NCBI GenBank assembly: GCA_963682175.1
Contig: OY821787.1
Coordinates: 28,064,501 to 28,128,500 of the forward strand
Length of the DNA stretch: 64,000 nucleotides
Source of the DNA: Triglochin maritima
Lineage: Eukaryota; Streptophyta; Magnoliopsida; Alismatales; Juncaginaceae
Reading direction: 5' to 3'
Part shown: in pieces, positions 45,280 to 55,817 of the stretch
How positions within the stretch are numbered: the stretch's first letter is position 1
Layout of the letters: every line of letters starts with the position of its first letter
Made by a program: the position numbers and the translations under genes
The notes under the pieces: generated by a model
Seen by the model: the letters and a program-made list of their open reading frames with translations, nothing else
What the model was told of the DNA's origin: nothing
The model's database searches: none

Positions 45280-47220
45280 GTGTATTTTTCTGATATGGAC
45301 GGTCTAGGTGATCGGCCATCTCCGCCTCGTGCTCCTTTGGAGCGTGAGGCTGAGTCTTCTCGTAGTGACGGGGGAGACCGGGTTCCATACATGGATTACC
45401 TCGGTCCGCTCCCACCACCACGTAGACCTCCTTCTCCTCCTCCTCTGACTCGAGAGGAAGAGGCATTGGGTCAGGATCGAGTTTTTGGTGCACCACCACC
45501 TCTAGCTCGACAGGATAGACCGATGACTTTGTGGGAGCGGACCCATCCTGTTCGGGCCGCACATCCTTCTTGCATAGTTCTTCCCCCGGCTCGCGGGAAC
45601 AACTATGAACTGAAACCTCAATATGTGAGCATGCTTCCTACCTTCACTGCCAATAGGGAGGATCCTTATATTTTTATATGTGAATTCGAGAAAGTATGCT
45701 TCATGTTCAAGCTTCAATAGCTTGATGAGGATTCAGTCCGATTGAGGATGATTTCTTTCGCGTTGAAGGATAACGCGAAGAAATGGATGTACAGCGTCCC
45801 AGCGAGCTCTATTCTGTCTTGGGATGACTTTGTGACCGTATTTCTGAAGAAATTTCCCTCAAAGAAAACCCAACAAATACGGCACCAGATACATCAAATG
45901 TATCAGACTGAGACTGAATCTTTTCATGCTTTCTTTGAGAGGTTCAAGGACCTTCTCCAGCATTGCCCTCGTCATGGACTTGAGCTATGGCAGTTGTGCC
46001 AGATTGTTTATGAGGGCCTCAACTACAACACCTGCACATTGTTGGAGTCGATGTGTCAGGGTGATTTCCAAATGAAACCCATCCAGGAGGCATGGGACAA
46101 TTTTGAATTGATGGCTGAACGTACCTTTGAGTGGGACACCATGAGAGAGCCACTAGCCGCCAAGTCTTCCGGTCGAGCTGGATCATATCAAGTTGAGTCA
46201 ACTATCGCGTCTGAGGCGAAATTGGATGCTCTCATGCGTAGGATTGAGAGTTTAGAGTTAGGCCGAGCTCATGTAGCTCAGGTCGCTACTCCTGGGTGTA
46301 GTAGGTGTGGACTTACGGGCCATGATGACGTGGAATGCTCTTACGCTCCAAGGGATACTGAGCATGCAAATGCGATGTATCAACAGAGGCCCCGTAACGA
46401 CCCGTACAGTCACTCCTACAACCCTGGATGGCGTAACCATCCTAACTTCTCTTGGGGGCCTAGTGGGGGTCACGGTCAGAGCTCGCACGCTCAACCTCAT
46501 CCTCCAACTTATCAACCTCCACGCCCATCGGCGACCTACCAACCCCCATATCAAAGGTTTTAACACCATAATTACCAAGCTGCTGAGGCCTCATCGTCAG
46601 GTTATTCTAACCAAACTCCACTACCCCAACGGGTTGACCCAAAGGACCCTACTCTAGAACAAACCCTTCACGCGTTCATACAGAGCACACAAACCATGTT
46701 TGTGGCCAACAATAATTCGGTCAAAGCATTGGAAATGCAAGTTAGCCAGTTTGCTCATTAGCTCCATGAACGCGAGAAGGGTCAGTTACCGAGTCAACCT
46801 GTGGTAAATCCCAGGTGTCAACCTGCTAATGCTTGGCAAAATGTACACAATGTTGAAAGTGACCCTTCCCAACATGCTAATATTGCCCATACATTAAGAT
46901 CGGGAAGGGTTGTTGACAACAATGTGGAAATGCATGAAGCCAACCTTGTTGGTGACTCTTCCGAGGAGGGTCGTGAGTCTTTCAAGGAATTTAATTCTGA
47001 GACTCCTCCTCGTGATAGTTATGTCCCCAAGGCACCATTCCCTTATAGGTTTTCTCTTGCATGATCGGTAATGTGACAATTCCTTAAGCTCTATTGGATT
47101 TTGGAGCATCTGTGAACCTTCTGCCCTACTCTCTCAATGTCAACCTTGGAATAGGCGATCTTATGCCAATGAGGACAACTTTTCAGTTGGCTGACAGATC
47201 TGCCAAGATTCCACGAGGGA
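45280..47220 (+). pseudogene. gag: Athila-like gag-protease of element X
   Basis: One continuous frame with three nonsense codons (TAG 45718, TAA 46561, TAG 46759). The ATG is at 45280 or, more like B2, at 45295 (MDGLGDRPS). Domains: a proline-rich N-terminus; the gag core from MLPTFTANREDPYIF (about residue 117) through FALKDNAKKWMYSVP, QQIRHQIHQMYQTETESFHA and LLESMCQGDFQMKP; a zinc knuckle CSRCGLTGHDDVEC (46299-46340); a Q/P-rich stretch; and a linker to about 47060. After a deletion comes the protease with LLDFGASVNLLPYSL (about 47090) and TFQLADRSAKIPRG. It is truncated at 47220 by the minus-strand element Y. The rest of pol appears only after 55817. Confidence 0.9.
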
Positions 47221-48649
47221 CGGTTGCACTTAGCATGTGCAACAAGCCGTTAAACCTCCTTGTCACCAAGGAGGAGTTTTGTCTCTTGAGGTTTTTCAGC
47301 GGATACACCCACAAAATCCGAACAAAGATGAATTATTCAATCTAGCTACATGACTCGTTGGCTCATTTTTGTCGATCATTGGACGCGGTAATCCTACGGG
47401 CCAACTCTATATATGTAATCAGTCCACACACCTATCATAATGAATCATTCATGAAGGTTAATTAAGGACATAAGTGAAAGACAAGGGCAACCTTAACTTC
47501 TGAAAGTGATACATTATGTAAAGTCCATTAAGGTTCTTATTTGACTCTTTTTTTCTTTTTTTTCTATTTCTTTGGAGCATTATATTCGTTGGTGTTTGAT
47601 TCTCCTAGGGTCGGATTTCGTGCATCATTGCCCATGAGGACTTACACTATCACGTACACCTTCCCCTAAATCTCCACATAGGGTGATCCCTACCACCCGT
47701 GTAACACGAGTTCGGTCGGTGCATCCTAAGTCAGATGACTCGAGAGCACCAGGCACAAAGTCCCCTCAGACCTATTTTCCCGAGTGATAGGAGCCGTGCG
47801 AGAAAAGAGAACACCTGCTCACTTATTTCTTATCTACACATGAACCAAAACCCCTACACTTAATGTCTCACAACAAGATTTAAAGGGTCCTTGACTACAA
47901 CAAACTTCCTTATATTAACATACACGAATTATGGACATGCCCCGCGAGGGAAAACCAGGGTGCATCCTAATGACTCGATAAGACCTAAAGCCCATAAACT
48001 AGATATCCTAATGCATCAAGTTCAAGACAATTTTGGGAGCTTTCTTTTTACTTTGCCTCTCAACGGTTTTGCACATACTAAACACACACAAAACCCACAA
48101 AACATTTTCTTTCGCAAACACATGAAGATTTTTGAAAGAAATGTGAAAAATTTATAGCACTAGGCAAGCACAAGAAGACAAGTCACCCAAGGACTATGGC
48201 AAACAAATATATCGATATTAAATGCATCACTCTAACATGACCCTATCAATGCACACAAAAGATAACAAAATCAAAGGAAAAGACTCAACTATGTACACAC
48301 GTAAAACACCCCCCCACACCTACTTCATGGATTGTCCTCAATCAATGTTAGCATGATACTACATGGATTTATGCATGAAAAAGGGAAGATCTCACTAACA
48401 TGAAGCGCAACAGGAAGTTCATGGTTATAGTGATGGACACAAACCCGAATTCACTCAAAACCTGTGAGATACTGAAGAAGGGAGACAAATACGTGAAAGA
48501 AATGGGGCCCAAGTACACAAGGGTTGGGGCCCACAACAATCAATGCTCACTCATGTAGTCTTTTATTACTCGTTTTTTGTTTTGTTTTGTTTTTTTTTGA
48601 TTTTGTACAAGATATATACATCAACAAAAATATTCTCATAATCATTTGG
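47221..48649 (-). mobile_element. 3' internal spacer of element Y
   Basis: Reverse complement of 58330-59720 in element X: GGTTGCACTTAGCATGTG block, GATCCCTACCACCCGTGTAA region, GACATGAACCAAAACCCC-type region and TTGGGGCCCACAACAATC block. No coding frame stands out. The join to X protease at 47220/47221 has no target duplication. Confidence 0.75.
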
Positions 48650-51600
48650 TCAAGGAACATCAAATGAGAACATCGAGTTATGAGGACCAGAGACTTGCCG
48701 AGATGGGCAAACTTTACTGGTACTCTGAGGTGTCATGAAGGGTGAAAGGTCAAAGCTGAAAGGCTCGAACCCCTCATGATATTGGTTGGGTGTAGGCAAC
48801 ATGAATGAGTGAAGTTGTGTAGCCTCATGATTGACATCATTTCATGCTTATATTTGTATCTTATATCCATTATCTTTCACCTAAACAATGCTATGTTATG
48901 AGTTTTATGTTTAGTTTTCAGGAATAAATATGTTTGAAGAGATGAAGCATAAAAAGACCCAAAAGCTGGGAAAAATGACTGAATTGTGAGATCTAGGGAG
49001 TGAGATGCATGGGAGAAGGACTTGAACGTAAGACCGAAGGACCTAAGAGCAAAACAGAATACTCCGCACCATCATGGGGAGTATTTTGGCAATTAGATTC
49101 GGGTCGGAGCTCCAATAAACAACGTAGATGCATCAAAGACCGACAAAGAAATTCAGAAAAGCCCAGAATAAATTCCAGCAGGATCCAGACTATATAGACC
49201 GCCAATTGGCGGTCCAAGACTGCTAATTGGCGGTCTGTTTTGGCCCAAATCCTCTCAGTTTTTGGTGGGTCGCGTATTAGTGTGTATTTAGTCTATTTCT
49301 GGTATTTGTTTAGTCCCACATCGGGGGATTGTCCCAGATTGCCTTTTTCTTTGGCTATAAATAGAACTCTTCAACTTCTAATGTAATCACTCCATATTTT
49401 AAGTGGTATTCTTCCTACTAGAAGTGAGGCCTTGAAGCAAACACTAAAGTAGGAGGATGCTACTTGAAATGTGAGTCACTTTAATAAATGTTTCTTTATT
49501 ATGTTGTTTGTTTTATGTTCCTTGTTTTACTTTGTTTAATTTCATTTCATTAGTTTTAGTAGCTTAGTTAATATGCTTTCCTTGCTTAGCTTAATAATTA
49601 GGGTAATGTGTAGTGAGTAGTTCCATCCCCTTTGGGGGGTGGAGTAGATGTTCATACATGCATTAGAGAATGGAATGAATGCTTTATTTACAATGTGTTG
49701 ATAAAACATGAATGTATGTTTGCTTTTTTAGGATAGAATTTATAACTGGATGAGTTTTGGCAAAATGATTAGACACCTCTCATGCTTGTTTAGGTTCTGA
49801 AATAAACAACTTGTATATGTAAATGTTAATCAACTAGGATGGTGAATGGATTGATAGGTTTTGCCATAACATTTAGACACTTCCTATGCATGATAACACC
49901 ACCTCTATTTGTGATTAAAGAATGTGTTCAACACCCACCTCTTTGCATGTGTGCACTCACTCCACCCCTTAGGGGTTTTCCATTTCTGAATTCCAGCACT
50001 CTTATTTCGTTTTTAGTTTAGTTTTAGTGAATCGTTTGTTGCTTTCTTTCGCATTTCGTACTTCGTAGTGTAGCGTAGCGTAGAGTAGCATAATCATCTC
50101 TCTTCCCTATTTTGCCACTTGATTTCGTGCAAATGAGAGGCTGCTCACCTCCCTGAGGACGACCCGTATTTGCCACCACTTCAACGCGGCCGTGCACTTG
50201 CGGTTTAAAATTAAAACGTTCAACACCTCACTAGGGTTTAGTTGCTCATCGAACAAAACCCACCAACCAATAGGTGGGTGCATCAGAATGAGTTCCTCAA
50301 GCTCATTCGATGGATGCAGCAGACCTGCATCACTAAGAATAGGGCTTCTCCCCAAGTCATCCAACAAGGACCTCCCACCATCATTTATATCATCAAGCAT
50401 AAGCTCGGTCATAGGTGAGTCCTTGTTGGAGTCAATCTGAAGCTCAAAGGGCTCAATAGCCCTAGGACACGGGGTGACAACACCTTCTGGAATGGGTATA
50501 TGATGAGGTGTGTCCCCCTCACTAATGGTCTCAACTGAATCATGTTACGAACACTCCCGTTGAACATTCATGTTTGATGCCAGCCCACTCTGTTGCATTG
50601 CAAAGACAGCCAATGAGTTTTCGCTGGGCCCACAAACATTCTCAATGGGTTGCATTGGTGCTAGGGGTGTTCGTTGATTTTGGGGTGCTTTCTCTAATTA
50701 GCGGATGAGATTGAGATTTAAAGGTTGATCCATGGGCTCCTGTTGCCTACCAGAGTTGAACACATGAAACTTGACACTCATGTTACCGAATGAGAACTTC
50801 ATGAGACCATTTCTACAATTAATTAAGGCATTGGAGGTTGCCAGAAATGGTCTACCAAAAATCAAAGGTATTTGAGAGTGGGTGTGCGCAACAGGATTGG
50901 TATCAAGGACAACGAAATCGACTGGAAATATAAAATCTCCAACTTTGATAAGCACGTCCTCGATAATCCCCTTTGGAATACGATTGGATCTATCTGCCAA
51001 TTGGAGGGTGATATTAGTTGGTTTCAATTCTCTCAAGTTCAACTGTTGATAAACAGAAAATGGGAGGAGGTTGACTGCTGATCCTAAATCAAGCAATACA
51101 TTACTCATGCTAGTGTCCCCAATCGTACACTGAATAGTAGGACACCCAGGGTCCTTGTATTTTGTGTAGGTGGGATTGGACAAAAGTGAGCTTACATTTG
51201 CAGCAAAGAATACTTTCTTAGGAACATTGGTCTTCCTCTTGGTTGTGCAGAGATCCTTCAACACTTTGGCATATTGAGGTATTTGTTGAATGACATCCAA
51301 CAAGGGGATGCTAACCTTCACTTGCTGAAACACCTCTAACATCTTATCCATTGTGTCACTCTGCTTTTTGGTTAACCTACTAGGATAGGGAGCTTTTGGC
51401 AGGTAGGTTTTCTGTGGTGCCTGAGAAGGAGGCGTTGGTGTATTACCCTGACCCTCAACCTTTTCTTCACCACAATTCCCACTGAGGGGCTGCATAGATG
51501 GTGGTGGTGGTGGCAAGGAAATGTGATTGTCAACCTGCTTTCAATTCCTTAAGGTTACAATGGAATTGACATGGTGAACAGGTTCCTCCACATGGTTCAC

Positions 51601-53186
51601 TTGCCGCCCCCGAGGTACCACATTCTCATTTTGCATGCGTTGTTGCTGGTACATGCGGAGGTTAGCCTCAGGCTGGCTAGGCAGAGTCCCTTTTTTTTCA
51701 TGTACAGACTGAGCCAATTGACCCATCTGAAGCTCTAGAGATTTGAAGGTCTGCTGATTGGAAGTGAGAACTTGACTTGTGGTAGACATAAAATTTTTCA
51801 TTGAGTTTTCAAGTCCACTAGTCAAGGTCTCAAGCAAATTGAATTGGGTATCCATATTATAGGAATTTGGGAAACCCGATTATTGGTGATTTGAGTTTGG
51901 GGTGGCTGATAAGATTGTGCATGGATGGGAGGTTGGTATGATTGGTTAGGTTGTCGAGAGGAGTTTGAAGGACCACCTGGGCCATTATTTTGGTTCCATG
52001 AAAAATTGGGGTGGTTCCTCCATCCAGGATTCTAAGATGATGAGTATGGGTCATTCCTAGCTCTTTCATAGATGGCGTTGACATGTTCCATCGCAGGAGG
52101 AATGAACGCACACTCGCTTCCTACATGACCTATCCTACCACATGAATGACAAGGAACTGGACCAGATGTAGACACATGAGGTGCACCTTGTTGGTTTTGG
52201 AGCTCAATCGAATCCATACGACGCATTAAGGCCGCCATGCGCGCCTCCGTGGCCGTAGTAGTATCGAACGGCAAATGCGCCACCCGATCTAGTCGAGTTT
52301 GCATTCGCGATCCTCGCTCCTATGCTGGATGGTGCAGGTGGTTTCCCTACACTCTCCCAATGCATGGTTTTCTCAGCATGGTCTTCTAGGAAAGCCCATG
52401 CCTCCCTTTCATCTTTTCCTAAGAACTCTCCTTGACACATGGACTCAAGGAGCGTTCGGGACGGGATGTGAAGACCCTCGTAGACAATCGGACAAAGGCA
52501 CCACAACTTTATGCCAGAGTGAGAGCATGAGGATAGTAGCTCCTTGAATCTCTCTAAATATGCATGAAATGTTTCGGTCTCAAGTTGATAGAACGAATTG
52601 ATTTCGTTCCTCAAATTTTGAGTCCGATGATTTGGAAAGTACTTTTTGAGAAATGCATATTGAAATTCATCCCAAGTCCTAAAGGCATTTGCCTGGTTGC
52701 TGTACAACCACTTCTTGGCATCATCATTTAGTGCAAAAGGGACTTGCCTAAGATGGATGGAGTCTGTGCTAAGTTGTTGCAGCGTGAACATAGCACAGAC
52801 CTCCTCAAATTCCCTGAGAAAGATATAGGGGTCACCCTTCCCAGTGAAGTGAGGGAGCATGGAAATAAACTGAGGCTTAACCTAAAAGTGGTTCCATTTG
52901 CCTCTGGTAATACGATGCATGAGGGTATAGTGGTACGGCTCCGGTAGCATCGATCACATAGAGGTATGGGAACGACAACAGGAAGAACAGGTAGAACAGG
53001 CGGGTCCAGCAACTGCTCCTCCTCGCAGAAATTAGCAGGCATTGTACCTGGACTATGTGCGACACGAGGGGAGGAAGGCGTCGAGAAATCGACTACCGAA
53101 GCAGGGTTGACGACACGCCTCGTCAAACGGCCACTCTCGTATCGTGCCCACGAAAGCATGCACAAAGGTGCACACACACAACCCAA
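48650..53186 (-). pseudogene. gag: Gag-protease-tail polyprotein of element Y, split by solo LTR
   Basis: N-terminal region from 53186 (RRVVNPASVVDFSTP). After a frameshift near 52880, the gag core has MLPHFTGKGDPYIFLREFEE (52860), FALNDDAKKWLYSNQ and LLESMCQGEFLGKDE. After a second shift comes a zinc knuckle CHSCGRIGHVGSEC (about 52155-52115), then a helical stretch at 51855-51541 (SGLENSMKNFMSTTSQVL). The protease frame 51516-50698 has LLDLGSAVNLLPFSVY and IPLIFGRPFLATSNALINCR. After a single in-frame stop at 50698 the frame continues as a tail of unknown function (IEPFELQIDSNKDSP, then HPPIGWWVLFDEQLNPSE). It is cut at 50230 by the solo LTR and resumes in frame at 48822 (LHSFMLPTPNQ, then FSFDVP), with its stop at 48652-48650. 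No RT follows. B1 ends the same way. Confidence 0.82.
48828..50225 (+). mobile_element. Athila-like solo LTR with TSD CCTCA, nested in Y
   Basis: Starts TGATTGACATC and ends AACGTTCAACA. It is 1398 bp, flanked by perfect CCTCA (48823-48827 and 50226-50230). It has a TATA box at 49356-49364 and the paired palindrome module at 49197-49238 (GACCGCCAATTGGCGGTC, then CTGCTAATTGGCGGTCTG). No PBS follows it. It is inserted in the tail ORF of Y in the opposite orientation to Y, and the tail frame is restored if it and one TSD copy are ignored. Confidence 0.93.
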
Positions 53187-54231
53187 AACCTTTTTTTTAA
53201 CAAAGAATGTGCATACAAGAGGAGAAGACGGGAGGACACAGGAGAGGAAGAATGACTCAGGAGAGAAGGCAAGAAGTCCTTATGCTACGGCGGATGGGTA
53301 CAGGTAGAAGCACACAAGCAAACAAGGCTCAAACAATCCTAAGGTCGCTATAGGTCCTTACAGCTAGACGACGCCTAACTGCTAGGTCACACGGCCTCAA
53401 CACGCCTCACCTCCCTACGACGAGGACCACAAAGCTCAGCAAGTGAGTCAAGATCCAGAGATCTCATCTCTCCTACTATCGATAGAGTGGGCAACGTCGA
53501 TCAGGTCATGACGGTCGGGATCGGATCACTCTCCTAATGCGCCCGGAATCCTTAGGGCCAATGTCTACTTTATTTTAAAATTAGGCTCTCGATTAGTGTG
53601 GTTTTTGGGCGAAGGAAAGGGTGATGAAATCCCCCACCTTATCTTATATGGGACAACCCCTCCTTAATAGAGTTTTGGAGTCCTAATCTAACAATCAACT
53701 CTGCAAACAAACACTCAACTCACACTTGTTGCAATGCATTTCCTACTAACTAATGCATGTTCATACGAAATGCATGAATGAGAGAAGGAAATGCGTACCT
53801 CACGCCAGCACTTAGCAACTGAAAGTAAATCTAAAAGAAAAGACAATCTACGTGCCTAAGTCGAATACATGATGCATGACCTAAACAAGAAGGAATGCCT
53901 AATCTTTTGCTTTGGGTTTTAAGGCCAAGTTGCTTAAAGGGAGATTGATTATTGATCTGGGAGCTAACTATAAGTCAAAACATACCAAATCGAGTCCCGG
54001 ATCACTATATCAGATAATACAACAAGCCGAAGAAATAACAAGAGCAACAAAGCTTACCAGACCGCCACTTGGCGGTCTTAGGCCGCTGATTGGCAGTCTG
54101 AAGCTGCCTTTTTACCTCAAAATTTCTCCAGATGTCTTCCCCTGAGCTCTAGAGCTTCCTGAATCAAAGAAAACTACAAAACACAAATTAAATTCACTCG
54201 AATCGTCCAAACCAGAGTCTGGACTAACACC
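53187..54231 (-). other. Untranslated leader of element Y
   Basis: Minus-strand copy of the family leader. The palindrome pair at 54059-54100 reads CCGCCACTTGGCGG and its partner, next to the CTGGTAAGC equivalent. The GCTGGCGTGAGGTACGC block lies near 53800-53816. Confidence 0.7.
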
Positions 54232-54249
54232 TCCCCGGCAACGGCGCCA
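54232..54249 (-). promoter_or_regulatory. Intact primer-binding site, tRNA-Asp, element Y
   Basis: On the minus strand this is TGGCGCCGTTGCCGGGGA, 18 of 18 bases complementary to the plant tRNA-Asp(GTC) 3' end. It begins 6 bp after the LTR. It is the only perfect copy of four in this window. Confidence 0.92.
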
Positions 54250-54255
54250 AAAACT

Positions 54256-55817
54256 TGATTGATATGTTTTAATTAACCGCAAGAGCACGACCGCGTTGAA
54301 GCGGTGGAAAATATGGGTCGATCCACAGGGAGGTGTGTCGACTTTAGTTTGTTCGAAGGCGAGTGAGAAAGAAAGGAGAGAAAGATTGATTACACTAAAC
54401 TACACTAAGATGCAAAAGGAAATTGACAGTAAGCAATAAAACTAAACCCCATAAGGGGTAGAGAAAAGAGTGTGAATACAAAGATATGTGTATGTGTGCG
54501 TGTGTGTTCAATTAAGCTCATCAAAACATGTAGTGCATGAAAACATACAACTACATCCAACTTTGCCTCCACATAAAATAAGATAACACAATATCATTAA
54601 AACATACAAGACAATAATTGGAATGAAGCTAAATGAACTCATGTATAAAGACTAAACCCTACTATGCCTCCACATGAATTAAGATAACACAATATCATTA
54701 AAACATACAAGGCATTAACCAAGGTAAAGGCAACAAGAGTACATGCGACTACAAGTCATGTTTCCAATATTAATTCCATCCTTATCCTCACCTCATCATT
54801 CCCCATAAAATAGGTCCACTAGTCTAAGCATATGCTAAGCTTCATTCAAGAGCATTAGCATATCAAAGACAAGAGTGAAATCCCATTAGATGGTTATGGA
54901 AATCATATAAGGCTCAAAGGATTAAGATAACACACACCTACTACATCACATAATCATATCACATATTTCTCCACCCCCCAAATGGGGATGAAACTACTCA
55001 CTAATCATTACACTACAACCTACATTAAAATTAAACATTCTACTGAAATAAAACTAAACTAAGTAAGCAAGAAATATTAAAGAAACTAAAAGGACATAAA
55101 ACTAAAGAAGCATAAAAAGATGTAGAAGACAAGATTAAAAGAAACCAAGAAAAATTATTTTATTAAAATGACTCACATTGAAGGTAGCACTCTTCTCCAC
55201 CTTGAGTTTTGCTTCAAGGCTTACTCCAAGTAGAGAGAATGCCACCAAGCAATGGGTAATTACAATAGAAGGTGAAGAGTTCTATTTATAGCCATAGAAA
55301 AAGGTAATCCGGGACAATCCCCCGGTATGGGAGTAAACCAATACCAAATATAGACTAAATACGCTCTAATACACAACCCACAAAAATCTCCGCTGATCCG
55401 GAGCAACCCGGAGCGCCAATTAGCGGTCCCAGACTGCCAATTGGCGGTCTACAAGCTCCGGATCGGTCTGGGCTTTCGTCTGGGCATTCCATGACGGTAT
55501 TGTTTGTCTTTGATGCATTTACTTGACCTGTTGGAGCTCCGACCCGAATAGAAATGCCAAAAGACACCCCATGATGGTGTGAAGTATTCTTGTTTGCTCA
55601 TTGGTCCTTCGATCTTACGTTCAGGTCCTTCGATCTTGCATCTTAGTCCTCGAGTCTCTCAACTCAGTCATTTTTCATGCTTTTAGGTTCTTTTATGCCT
55701 CTTCTCCTCAAACCTATTTATTTCTGAAATTCAAACATAAAACTCGTCACGTAGCATTGTTTAGGTGAAAGATAATGGATATAAGATACAAATAGGAGCA
55801 TGAAATTATGTCAATCA
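54256..55817 (-). mobile_element. Athila-like 5' LTR of element Y
   Basis: On the minus strand it starts TGATTGACATAATTTC at 55817 and ends CATATCAATCA at 54256, with TGATTGA/TCAATCA inverted ends. It is 1562 bp. The TATA box (minus) is at 55282-55290 and the palindrome module at 55412-55451. RT coding sequence of X begins at the next base (55818). Confidence 0.9.

Larger units (their letters stand above)
47221..55817 (-). mobile_element. Element Y: RT-less Athila-like retrotransposon (gag-PR-tail)
   Basis: Read on the minus strand: 5' LTR (55817-54256), a perfect tRNA-Asp PBS, leader, gag, protease, tail ORF (interrupted by a solo LTR), stop at 48650, and 3' spacer to 47221. The 3' LTR is missing. 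At the left junction, protease C-terminus, linker and RT N-terminus of X are also missing, so one deletion may have removed both. No RT, RNase H or integrase occurs in Y. It lies between protease and RT of X. The intact PBS suggests it is younger than X. Confidence 0.82.

Noticed and set aside
45280..47220. Endogenous pararetrovirus (caulimovirus-like) sequence
   Set aside because: Gag, LTRs, PBS and domain order fit Ty3/gypsy Athila; no movement protein or other caulimovirus feature.
54232..54249. tRNA-Asp gene
   Set aside because: Only the 18-base complement of the tRNA 3' end is present, at the position of a retrotransposon primer-binding site.
48828..55817. Inversion of the 5' half of X by recombination between its 5' LTR and an inserted inverted LTR
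   Set aside because: Considered because the two LTRs are inverted repeats around gag-protease, but the 48828-50225 LTR has a perfect TSD and splits an otherwise continuous frame of Y, so it is a solo insertion.
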